From NCBI GenBank assembly GCA_016219185.1, contig JACRBZ010000078.1, forward strand, positions 93,199 through 157,198: DNA of 64,000 nt. Reading direction: 5' to 3'. A program made the translations under genes and the position numbers. Origin of the DNA: Deltaproteobacteria bacterium. Its GTDB lineage: Bacteria; Desulfobacterota; Desulfobacteria; Desulfobacterales; Desulfatirhabdiaceae. Below are positions 35,895 through 43,651 of this stretch, piece after piece. Position 1 is the stretch's first letter, and every line of letters begins with the position of its first letter. The notes under the pieces were generated by a model that was given only the letters and a program-made list of their open reading frames with translations, made no database searches and had not been told where the DNA came from.

Positions 35895-38546
35895 ATGAAA
35901 CAATTTTTTGAGAAAACATTCAAGATCTATGATCAGGAAGTGGGGAAATGCCTCTGGCTGGTCCTGATCTTTTTCAGCCTTTTTTTGACCATGGCCATTT
36001 TTCGCACTTATGTGGACACCACATTTCTCAAGCGCTATGGCGCAAGTGCAATTCCGGAGATGCTGCTCATCAACGGGGGCGTAACCATCCTGGTCTTCGG
36101 CGGGTTGAACCGCCTGAGTCAACGGTTTTCCGATGACATCCTCCTGAGCGGGTTTCTGGCCGTGTGCGCGTTTCTGGTGATGCTGCTCTTTTTTGCGGTC
36201 GAGGCCGGAAAGGCCCTGGCCTATCCGGTTTTGTTCCAGATACTGAATCTGCAGGATTCCGTTTTTCTGGTCTATCTATGGAACATGGCCTGCGATCTCT
36301 TTGACGCCCGGCAAGGCAAGCGCATTTTTCCCCTTGTTATGGCCAGTCAGGTTCTGGGCACCGCGATCGGCAGTTTCTCCGTCGTGCCGCTGACCCGGCT
36401 CAGCGGGTATGAATTTCTCCTGATCATCACTGCAGTTGCTTATTTTGTCATTGCCATCGGTGTGATCTGGTCTGCCCGAAAGGTGATGGGTCCTGTCCCG
36501 TTCAAAAAAACAGCAGCCCGGGAGTTGCGAAAAAATCCGGCCGAGATCCTGCGGATTATCCGGGAGTATCCGATTGTTCGCTATCTTATCGTCACTGGCC
36601 TGGTACCCAATATTCTCCTGCCGATTTTTACCTATCAATTCAGTGTGATTTCCCAAAACAGTTTTGCTTCCGAGGATGGGCTGATGACGTTTCTGAGCGT
36701 TTTCAGGGGCAGCACCACCCTGATCAGTTTTCTGCTGCTTTTTGTCATGGGCCGAATATACACCCGCATGGGGGTGCCGAACGCATCCCTGATGCAGCCT
36801 TTTAATTTTACGCTCATTTTTTTGGCATTCATCCCGTTTTTCAATATTTTCGTTGCGGCGTACGGACAATTTTCAACCCTGTTCATTCAAAGGGCCATTG
36901 CCGGTCCGGTGAACAAGGTGCTTTTTAATGTCGTTCCCGATAGCGTGGCAGCCTGGAGCCGGGTCTTTGTGCGGGGGACGGTTATCAAGGCCGCGGTTAT
37001 CGCGGGGGCCCTGACCATCCTGCTCCTGAAACCCGTGGTCAGTGCCCATGGCCTGTCGATTGTTGCCGTGGTAATCGCCTGCTATCTGATTTACGAGACG
37101 ATGCTTTTCAAGAAAAAATATACCCAGGGGCTGAAGCAGGCCCTGATGGATGAGTCATTCGATTTGGATCGGATGGCTTCGGAGTTTTCACTGAACCCGG
37201 ACGTGACGTCCATGGCCTTGATGTCCGACAGCTTGTCAACGCTCCGTGATGATGTTGAAACCGGGCGATTTCCGCTTACGAATTTAACGACCGAAACCGC
37301 TCTTGAAAATCTTGGGCATGCGGACAAAAATGTCCGGGCCAGGGCTGCGTCCTATTTTGTGGAGAATCCCGACCCGCGCGCCATCCATCGCCTGATGAAC
37401 CGTCTGGATGACCTGGAATGGGTCCGGGAAGCCGCAATAGAAGCCCTTGCCGGTTACGGAGAAGCGGCTCAACCCTTTCTGGAAGCAGAATTGATGGATA
37501 GCCCATCCAGGATTCAGCTTGGCATCTTGAAGGCCATGAAGGGCTCCGGCCTTCAAGACTATGACCTCATGCCTTTTATTACCCGGCAGGCCGAGGAAGC
37601 CTACCATCATCTGGTGGCCATTTCCGCTCTTGCCGAAGGGTTGAAGCTGCATAGCGTCGATATGCTCATCCAGCATCTTCGGGAAAAAAACGAGGCGATC
37701 CTGGCCAGGATTTTTTACGCCCTTTGGATTGCCGATCCGGATATGCGGTTCATGTACCGGTCCCTGCGCTCCCAGAAGGCCGCCACGTCGGTGGAGATGG
37801 TCGAGGCTTCCATCAATCGGGAAATGGCAAAATACCTGGTGCCGCTCATTGATGACATTCCCCTGGCCGAGAAAATCGGATGCGGCCGAAAGGCGCTGCC
37901 CATCATCAAGACCGATGCCGCTTCCCGGATTCTTCCAGGGCTGGCCGGAAGCCGCGATCCCATCACCCGGATGCTTGCCGCCTACACCATCGGCGAATAC
38001 ATGCCGGAGATGCGGTTTTATTCAGCGATGGAACGGCTCCTGGATGATCCGGATCCGGGCGTGATCCAGGCAGCCGGCTATGCCTTGAAACGCTGCATTA
38101 AAGGAGATGCGAAAATGCCTGAAGCGATTTATGATATCAGCGCGATTAAAAAAGAAGCCCTTTTTGAAGGTGTCGGCATCCGGGGATACAAGGCGATCGC
38201 CTCCATTGCAATCCAGAAATTTCATAAGGCCGGAGATATTCTGATTCAGGCCGGAGAAGAAGTCTTGTCCCTGTTTCTTCTGCTGGATGGACAGGTCGGT
38301 GTGTTCGATCATTACGGCGCTTCAGGGCAGCGTCTGAAAACGACCCTGGGTCATGGTGATACTATTGGAGAGATCGGCCTTCTCAGCAGCCTTCCGGCAA
38401 CCGAGACCTGTGTCGTGGTCTCGGACTTTCTCGAGGCACTGGTCTTTACCCGGCAGGCCATATACGAAATCATGGGACTTTATCCGCAGATCAGCATCAA
38501 TCTTTGCAGGCAGTTTGCCGTAAGACTGAGCCGCACAGGTTGTTAA
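35895..38546 (+). CDS. NTT/MFS-type nucleotide transporter fused to HEAT repeats and a cyclic-nucleotide-binding-like domain
   Basis: 883-aa fusion. Residues 1-400 form about 12 membrane helices resembling the ATP/ADP carrier (NTT/TLC) superfamily: VDTTFLKRYGASAIPEMLLI, LWNMACDLFDARQGKRIFPL, FNVVPDSVAAWSRVFVRGT. Residues ~440-740 are HEAT-like helical repeats (LGHADKNVRARAASYFVENP, EAAIEALAGYGEAAQPFLEA). Residues ~745-883 resemble a cNMP-binding domain (AGDILIQAGEEVLSLFLLLD, GDTIGEIGLLS), but the usual arginine of the phosphate cassette is missing (LPATETCVV). Its 3' end overlaps the next minus-strand gene by 50 nt. Confidence 0.82.
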   Translation: MKQFFEKTFKIYDQEVGKCLWLVLIFFSLFLTMAIFRTYVDTTFLKRYGASAIPEMLLINGGVTILVFGGLNRLSQRFSDDILLSGFLAVCAFLVMLLFFAVEAGKALAYPVLFQILNLQDSVFLVYLWNMACDLFDARQGKRIFPLVMASQVLGTAIGSFSVVPLTRLSGYEFLLIITAVAYFVIAIGVIWSARKVMGPVPFKKTAARELRKNPAEILRIIREYPIVRYLIVTGLVPNILLPIFTYQFSVISQNSFASEDGLMTFLSVFRGSTTLISFLLLFVMGRIYTRMGVPNASLMQPFNFTLIFLAFIPFFNIFVAAYGQFSTLFIQRAIAGPVNKVLFNVVPDSVAAWSRVFVRGTVIKAAVIAGALTILLLKPVVSAHGLSIVAVVIACYLIYETMLFKKKYTQGLKQALMDESFDLDRMASEFSLNPDVTSMALMSDSLSTLRDDVETGRFPLTNLTTETALENLGHADKNVRARAASYFVENPDPRAIHRLMNRLDDLEWVREAAIEALAGYGEAAQPFLEAELMDSPSRIQLGILKAMKGSGLQDYDLMPFITRQAEEAYHHLVAISALAEGLKLHSVDMLIQHLREKNEAILARIFYALWIADPDMRFMYRSLRSQKAATSVEMVEASINREMAKYLVPLIDDIPLAEKIGCGRKALPIIKTDAASRILPGLAGSRDPITRMLAAYTIGEYMPEMRFYSAMERLLDDPDPGVIQAAGYALKRCIKGDAKMPEAIYDISAIKKEALFEGVGIRGYKAIASIAIQKFHKAGDILIQAGEEVLSLFLLLDGQVGVFDHYGASGQRLKTTLGHGDTIGEIGLLSSLPATETCVVVSDFLEALVFTRQAIYEIMGLYPQISINLCRQFAVRLSRTGC

Positions 38547-39561
38547 ACAAATGTTCATAGACCTCGACCCGGCGTTCCCATGAATGCTCCGCGGCCATGA
38601 ACGCCATGGCCGCGTTTCTTCTCTCCGGAGCCGGCGGATTTTCCAGAAGGGATGTTGCGTTGGCGATCAAATCCTCTATATCTCCAAAACGAAAAATCTT
38701 TCCAAGCCCTGTTTGATGAATCAGGTCGTTGTTTATAACAGGCGCTTCGGATAAAATAGGCAAGCCGCCTCGCAGATAATTGCATATTTTGGACAAATCA
38801 TTATCAAAGGCATGGGGGCCTGTGGCCAGGGCCAGCCCCATATCCGCATGATAAATATAATCCCAGATATCTTCTTCAAGGATTTCCCCATGCCGAACGA
38901 TGGCCGGATGAAGGTTGCCGACTTCTTTTGCACCATACCAATGAACTTTGTTCAAACCAATGACATGAATCCGCGCCTCGTCCATGCGGGCGGCAAGGGT
39001 GTTCAGCATTGAAATCATGCGGGGAGCGGCAAGGCTGCCCAAAAAAAGAATTGCCCGCTCTTTTTCGTCATAAGGATTTTTCCGGGGTTGCGGGATTTGC
39101 ATGGGGCAACCTGTCGGAACCAGGACGACCGGAAGGGACCGGCCATGGAAACGCTGCCATCGTCTTTGATTCTCCGGGTTATTCAGAACCAGAACCGATG
39201 ACCGTTGGCTGATCCGCTGTTGACACCGCATCAGTCTTTCCCGCCATTTTTCATCCCGTTCCGGCAGCCGGCTATCCACGACCCGAACAATTCGGGAGAC
39301 GACCGGGCCCTCATAATTCTGAATCAATTCAATGGAAAAATGGTAACACGTTTTGATGACGTCATAATGTCCTTTCACGATGTGGTGGAGCGGCCGGACC
39401 GGAATCGCCCCCTCCATGACGCTCTCATGTTGAACCGGAGCCAGCACTTCCGTTTCGATGCCTTTTCGGATTAACCCGCTTGAGATGGCTTGTAGCCGGA
39501 TAAGATCGATGCTTGACTGCGGCGCCAAAGGGTTTTTATGGAAGACTATACCGACTTTCAT
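38497..39561 (-). CDS. Glycosyltransferase family 1-like protein
   Basis: 354 aa from ATG 39561 (MKVGIVFHKNPLAP). It has a GT-B-like C-terminal half with ERAILFLGSLAAPRMISMLN, HVIGLNKVHWYGAKE and LSKICNYLRGGLPILSEAPV, followed by a helical end. A longer frame to ATG 39594 exists, and neither start has a strong ribosome site. It forms part of the alternating-strand cluster with the transporter fusion and the MurG-like enzyme, suggesting a shared glycan function; this is inference. Confidence 0.72.
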   Translation of the reverse strand: MKVGIVFHKNPLAPQSSIDLIRLQAISSGLIRKGIETEVLAPVQHESVMEGAIPVRPLHHIVKGHYDVIKTCYHFSIELIQNYEGPVVSRIVRVVDSRLPERDEKWRERLMRCQQRISQRSSVLVLNNPENQRRWQRFHGRSLPVVLVPTGCPMQIPQPRKNPYDEKERAILFLGSLAAPRMISMLNTLAARMDEARIHVIGLNKVHWYGAKEVGNLHPAIVRHGEILEEDIWDYIYHADMGLALATGPHAFDNDLSKICNYLRGGLPILSEAPVINNDLIHQTGLGKIFRFGDIEDLIANATSLLENPPAPERRNAAMAFMAAEHSWERRVEVYEHLFNNLCGSVLRQTACKD

Positions 39562-39684
39562 TGTTTGGCTTCTGTTTGAGAGCGATTCAGACATTACTCG
39601 GCTATGCCGGCGAGGCTAAGGAGCGTGATGTTTTTAGTTTTTGTGAGTTTGTTTTCGTTGGTACTCCTGATGGTGAGTTGCGCC

Positions 39685-40209
39685 TTAGCCGTTTTTAAGG
39701 GCCGAGACAACCGTTTTCATGAATATGGGCAGGTCTTCGGGTTTTCGGCTGGTGATCAGGTTGCTATCGACCACGACGGGTTTATCCACCCATTTTGCTC
39801 CGGCATTGACCAGATCATCCCGAATCGCCACAAACGAGGTCACGGTTCTTCCTTTCAGTATTCCGGCCGAGGCAAGCATCCATCCAGCGTGGCAAATGGC
39901 GGCAACAACTTTTTCCGCCTGGTAGTGATCCCGGACCAGCTTTACCATTTCGGGATATCGGCGCATGTGGTCAGGAGCGTATCCGCCCGGAATGATAATG
40001 CCGTCGCAAAGGGACGACGCTGCTTCGGACGCATCCATATCAACTGCGGCCAGGGTTCCGTATTTCCCGGCATAGCTTCGACTGCTTCCGGATCCGACAA
40101 CCAGAACCGTTGCTCCGGCTTCCTTCAGCCGATAATACGGGTACCAGAATTCATGGTCATTGAAAACCTGCTCCACCAGAATCATCACCTTTTTGTCGTT
40201 CAGTTCCAT
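39685..40209 (-). CDS. DJ-1/PfpI family protein
   Basis: 174 aa. The nucleophile elbow cysteine is in AAICHAGWMLAS (near residue 107), and GIIIPGGYAPDHMRRYP carries the usual glutamate-region loop. Members act as glyoxalase-III/deglycase-like or protease-like stress proteins; the activity here is not proven. AAAGGAGGCAC precedes the ATG, so translation should be efficient. Confidence 0.88.
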   Translation of the reverse strand: MELNDKKVMILVEQVFNDHEFWYPYYRLKEAGATVLVVGSGSSRSYAGKYGTLAAVDMDASEAASSLCDGIIIPGGYAPDHMRRYPEMVKLVRDHYQAEKVVAAICHAGWMLASAGILKGRTVTSFVAIRDDLVNAGAKWVDKPVVVDSNLITSRKPEDLPIFMKTVVSALKNG

Positions 40210-40270
40210 TATGTGCCTCCTTTCATGGGGGTATCCGGTTTTAAATTCATCAGGCCGTATAAAGCCGTTG

Positions 40271-40309
40271 TTAAGGAACGGCTATGACATCGAACTGTTT
40301 ATAAATCAC
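40271..40309 (-). pseudogene. Decapitated MazF/PemK toxin relic after the AbrB antitoxin
   Basis: GTG at 40309 overlaps the antitoxin end by 11 nt and reads VIYKQFDVIAVP before a stop at 40271. This is the conserved N-terminus of MazF/PemK toxins (KQFDVIxVPFPF). The remaining ~100 codons are gone. Overlapping starts are usual for this toxin class. Confidence 0.6.
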
Positions 40310-40535
40310 GGTAAGCCTCCTCGTCGTGTTCAGAAAGCCATTCCGACATCGTTTCCTCTAAAGCCTTGGCAAACTCCAGATCCATGGGATTGACTTTTCG
40401 GATAAAAACCTGTTTATTTGAGGTTATTTCAAATGATACCGAATCGCCCGCGTGAATGCCTAAGATCGTTCTTATTTTTTCAGGGATGGTTGTCTGAAAT
40501 TTGGTGGTCAACTTGCTCGTTATCAATGTTTCCAT
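40299..40535 (-). CDS. AbrB/MazE-type antitoxin (orphan)
   Basis: 78-aa swapped-hairpin DNA-binding protein: LTTKFQTTIPEKIRTILGIHAGD is the SpoVT/AbrB core, followed by an acidic toxin-binding tail (EETMSEWLSEHDEEAYRDL). The partner toxin gene survives only as its first 12 codons, so this is an orphan antitoxin that probably still represses its own promoter. Confidence 0.85.
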   Translation of the reverse strand: METLITSKLTTKFQTTIPEKIRTILGIHAGDSVSFEITSNKQVFIRKVNPMDLEFAKALEETMSEWLSEHDEEAYRDL

Positions 40536-40690
40536 CCGAATGCTCCATTTTGCCGTTTTCCTATGCGAATACTGTATTGCGGTATTACCGTAATGTCAAA
40601 AATATTCATCAAATTTGGATTTTGCTCTTTGTTTTTGGGGAGTTTTTTTCAACACTTGTAAATCATTCTGATATCATGAAGGGGGTGACA

Positions 40691-41077
40691 ATGGATATTC
40701 GAATCAAGCGGGTTTATGAAAAGCCGGATCCGGGCGATGGAACGCGCATCCTTGTGGATCGGCTCTGGCCAAGGGGACTCAGCAAAGAAGCAGCGAAGAT
40801 CGACTACTGGGCGCTGACGGTTTCCCCGTCCAACGAACTCCGGAAATGGTATGGCCATGATCCGGCCAAATGGGTGGAATTTCAGCGGCGATACGCGGCC
40901 GAACTGGATGAACAGGCAGGGGAGGTGGCGATTCTGCGCAAAAGGATTGAACAGGGGCCAGCCACATTCCTGTATGGTTCAACGGAAAAGGAGCTCAACA
41001 ATGCCCACGCGTTGAAGCTTTATCTGAAGAATCTGGAGAATTTGACGAAACTTCAACATGCGGATGATGTTCTTTGA
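40691..41077 (+). CDS. DUF488 family protein (YeaO-like)
   Basis: 128 aa. The start MDIRIKRVYEKPDPGDGTRI and LVDRLWPRGLSKEAAKIDYW are the family hallmark, and the conserved ELRKWYGHDPAKW follows. The cellular role of this family is unclear. ATG 40691 is preceded by GGGGGTG. It is a single-gene unit. The longer plus frame from 40418 is antisense to the AbrB gene. Confidence 0.9.
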   Translation: MDIRIKRVYEKPDPGDGTRILVDRLWPRGLSKEAAKIDYWALTVSPSNELRKWYGHDPAKWVEFQRRYAAELDEQAGEVAILRKRIEQGPATFLYGSTEKELNNAHALKLYLKNLENLTKLQHADDVL

Positions 41078-41387
41078 GGGGCACGGTGCATTGCGACAGG
41101 TTATCTTGCACGGACTGGAATTCCGGCGGAACGGGCGCTATTCGCCACTTTATAAATCCGAATTGATGATTATGTATTAAACATAAACTGCTTGATGCGT
41201 AGCCCGCATGGGATTGGATCCACAGCCAAGTTATTGGCTCGATTCCGAGAATTAGTGAGAGTTCGATGGTTAAGTGGACATGTTGAAATGGAGTAGCATC
41301 AGGCAAATCCAGTACCACATTAGATGATCGGATATGAAGCGAGGAATGGTTTTGGCCTGCCCTCGGGGGAGTACAAAGGAGGTTGCC

Positions 41388-41534
41388 ATGGAAGATAATG
41401 TATTTTTGAGCCAGGAAGAGCTCCGATGCGAGGAAAAGTGCGTGTACGAATGGGTCGATTGCGTGGAAACAGAGAACGGTTCCAGCATATGCAAGACACG
41501 CGAGCGGAATTGTTTTGACGAATGTTCGTTATGA
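41388..41534 (+). CDS. 48-aa protein with mirror-symmetric cysteine pattern
   Basis: Strong AAAGGAGGTTGCC before ATG 41388. Six cysteines stand at residues 14, 18, 25, 35, 42 and 46, giving spacing C-x3-C-x6-C-x9-C-x6-C-x3-C, exactly symmetric about the centre. The two halves look helical, so the fold may be a helical hairpin held by three nested disulfides (or a metal site). No signal peptide. It is the first of three tightly grouped small genes. The function is unknown; I recognise no family. Confidence 0.7.
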   Translation: MEDNVFLSQEELRCEEKCVYEWVDCVETENGSSICKTRERNCFDECSL

Positions 41535-41598
41535 CAGTCCGATTTTCCGGACTGTTGAAAAATAGGGGCGAACAGTGTTCAGGAAGGAGGTATATAAA

Positions 41599-41778
41599 AT
41601 GGCCAATGACAGACAACAGGAAATTGCCGAGCATTCAGATCGGCGGATGGAAAAATGCCAGTATGCCCCGGAATGGGCTGAACATGCCAGAAATTTTATG
41701 GACAGTGATCCCTGCGACGATGGAAGGCAGGGAGTTAACTGCGGGAGCCGGGGGGATGAGTCATCCTGCTCTTTATAA
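41599..41778 (+). CDS. Small cysteine-containing hypothetical protein
   Basis: 59 aa, starting MANDRQQEIAEHSDRRM, with GGAAGGAGGTATATAAA before the ATG. Four cysteines lie in the C-terminal two thirds (one near residue 20, then CDDGRQGVNC and a last CSL). Soluble and acidic. It belongs to the set of three small genes; no known family recognised. Confidence 0.6.
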   Translation: MANDRQQEIAEHSDRRMEKCQYAPEWAEHARNFMDSDPCDDGRQGVNCGSRGDESSCSL

Positions 41779-41852
41779 AATATCATGGTAGAAATGAAAT
41801 GGATCCAAGGCTTGTCTCTGTGAGAGACAACGCAAAGTCAGGAGGTTTTGAA

Positions 41853-42029
41853 ATGATGAGTCAAATATCCACGAAAGCACATCGTTGTTGTTCCACGGAA
41901 AAACAACGACTGGTATCGGAACTCCGAGCGTGTGATTATTGCTCGGACAACTATAATGATCATCATGACTGCTATCGGCGTGTTGCAATGGAAAGCGGAC
42001 AGAATGCCCAGGATTGCCTGATAGAATAG
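41853..42029 (+). CDS. Small cysteine-rich hypothetical protein
   Basis: 58 aa from ATG 41853 with CAGGAGGTTTTGAA upstream. Cysteines occur as CC near residue 12, then CDYC and a C-x9-C (CSDNYNDHHDC), ending with QDCLIE. The C-x9-C spacing is like helical-hairpin disulfide proteins. No signal peptide. It is third in the group after the 48-aa and 59-aa genes. Confidence 0.6.
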   Translation: MMSQISTKAHRCCSTEKQRLVSELRACDYCSDNYNDHHDCYRRVAMESGQNAQDCLIE

Positions 42030-42430
42030 CACAAGGTCAATGTACAATGGGAACATCCGTTAAAAGTCAGTTTCCATGAAAGTTTTTCCTATAAAAAAAG
42101 ACCGACAAAAAAAGAGATGTTATCGGTGTGGCTATCGGGCTGAAGGTCGGTGTGTTCGTCATTGAACCGGTCTGGTTCGGGAGAGCTTCTCAGTTGAATG
42201 GCTTTCCGGAGCCGGAACTTGAGTAATTTTCCGGTTTTCCTGGAAGAGGAGAGGGGAATTGATAGGTCGTTATCGTGATAATAATGGTTTGATTCTGGCC
42301 GGGAGCAAAAACTCGGTTTGATCTACCCTGTTCACGTTGCCCGGTCAGATCAAACTATCGATGCGCTTGTCGCGCTGTTCATCGGATCGTATGGGCATGA
42401 AATCCTATAAGTCAATTTAATTGAGCATGT
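42030..42430. other. Non-coding gap with an inverted repeat
   Basis: 401 bp without a convincing gene. A 9-bp perfect inverted repeat GTTTGATCT...AGATCAAAC (42316-42324 and 42347-42355) could be an operator or a stem-loop. Nothing else is recognised. Confidence 0.5.
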
Positions 42431-42745
42431 CTATTTAGCATCCTTCCAGTTCCACCATTTCAAAAGTTCCGGGTCATGCACGGAATTGCCGGCGAAGTAG
42501 ACGGCACACCGGAACACGTATAACACGCAACGATCAATGTGCTCTCCGCGAAGCGCACAAAGTTTCTGGTACATCTGCTCGGGATCCGAACCGCGAAGCT
42601 GAGAAACCCGATCATACCCGAGATCGGTCAGATCCCTGGCAAGACTCGGCCCCACCCCCGGAATATTCTGGAGTTCTTCCGGAGGCCGGCTGCGTTTTGC
42701 CTTGACTGCGCCGCGATGATTTCGCCGCCCTGATATCGTGTGCAT
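42431..42745 (-). CDS. Helix-hairpin-helix protein (Cdd1/pathogenicity-locus family)
   Basis: 104 aa with a helix-hairpin-helix motif LQNIPGVGPSLARDLTDLGY near residue 26, then GSDPEQMYQKLCALRGEHID and RCVLYVFRCAVYFA. This matches the small Cdd1 family (DNA-binding-like, function unknown). The ATG is 4 nt from the trpF-like stop, so the two are likely co-transcribed. Confidence 0.78.
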   Translation of the reverse strand: MHTISGRRNHRGAVKAKRSRPPEELQNIPGVGPSLARDLTDLGYDRVSQLRGSDPEQMYQKLCALRGEHIDRCVLYVFRCAVYFAGNSVHDPELLKWWNWKDAK

Positions 42746-42749
42746 GCTT

Positions 42750-43292
42750 TCACTCCAGGCAATTTTTTACGGCATCCATAAAAGCCTTCATTAATTCAAA
42801 ATCTTTTACACCATCTATTTCCACACCACTGGATACATCGACGCCAAATGGTTTTATATCCCTGATTACGGCACAGACATTGTCTTTGTTGAGCCCCCCG
42901 GCAACAATCAGTTTTCCGGCCATATCCTTGAGCCACGCCGGAAATGCCTCGAATACGCCGCTTCCCACGCTTGCATCATATACGAAATATTTGTAATCGA
43001 GTCCTTCGGGCGGCATTTTCTTTGAGGCAAGTACAAGGTTTGCAACCTGTCTGGTTTCGTATATCTGTACAAAATCAAAAGCGCCCGCTACTTTTTCAAC
43101 ATCGCTGTATTGAAGCCCGACAACAAAGGATCGTATTTTCCCCCTGGCATATTTTGCAAGTTTTATGGCGTTTTCAGGAGGGCAATATCGCTTGCTTTTA
43201 TGATAAGTGACGATGCCGATTGCATCATAACCGTACGCTATTGCTTTATCGATCTGTTCTGTATTCCTCAATCCGCAAACTTTTACAAACAT
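42750..43292 (-). CDS. Phosphoribosylanthranilate isomerase homologue (TrpF-like)
   Basis: 180-aa TIM barrel. It has KVCGLRN with catalytic Cys6, SKRYCPPE (phosphate side), VYDASVGSG with Asp106 in the place of the catalytic aspartate, and the phosphate-binding IVAGGLNKDNV and GVDVSSGVEIDGVKDFELM. Unlike typical TrpF, QLHG is replaced by QIYE, and it is not in a trp operon. It may still isomerise phosphoribosylanthranilate, or act on a related substrate (PriA-like). Confidence 0.75.
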   Translation of the reverse strand: MFVKVCGLRNTEQIDKAIAYGYDAIGIVTYHKSKRYCPPENAIKLAKYARGKIRSFVVGLQYSDVEKVAGAFDFVQIYETRQVANLVLASKKMPPEGLDYKYFVYDASVGSGVFEAFPAWLKDMAGKLIVAGGLNKDNVCAVIRDIKPFGVDVSSGVEIDGVKDFELMKAFMDAVKNCLE

Positions 43293-43443
43293 AAATCATT
43301 TCTCCAAAATTAGGCAGGCTGCCAGGATACTTCAAAAACACGTCCAATGTCTTAAAACTGGCTTCTCCTGATTCGATACGTTGCGTTGCATCAACTCTGC
43401 TTACGGCATGTCGATATTTTGCGTGAAAGCTGCATATGAAGAG

Positions 43444-43479
43444 TCATGATCCTGCCTGACCGGTAGCGAGTGTGTGCAT
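43444..43479 (-). pseudogene. Decapitated Phd/YefM-type antitoxin relic (copy 1)
   Basis: ATG 43479 after AGGAG reads MHTLATGQAGS and stops. It closely matches the other copy at 52440, and both resemble the start of Phd/YefM antitoxins (MHTLTxSxAR). Only the first codons survive. Confidence 0.45.
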
Positions 43480-43504
43480 GATGTTCTCCTCGATTGTTGA
43501 TCTA

Positions 43505-43533
43505 ACTATACGATAACACGTATGTTTTCTCAA
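43505..43533 (-). promoter_or_regulatory. Promoter with palindromic operator, copy 1
   Basis: TTGAGA-N17-TATAGT on the minus strand. A 22-bp imperfect palindrome (43505-43526, ACTATACG-N6-CGTATGTT) overlaps it. Closely matched by 52466-52494. Confidence 0.6.
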
Positions 43534-43651
43534 GGGACGTTGAACCTGCTGATCAATAATCATTTCGTATATGCCATGAGGCCGGAAACAGCCGGCACAA
43601 GCCCCAATCGGCATTATTCCATAGAAAGACCATGGATTCGGATTTTCGGAG

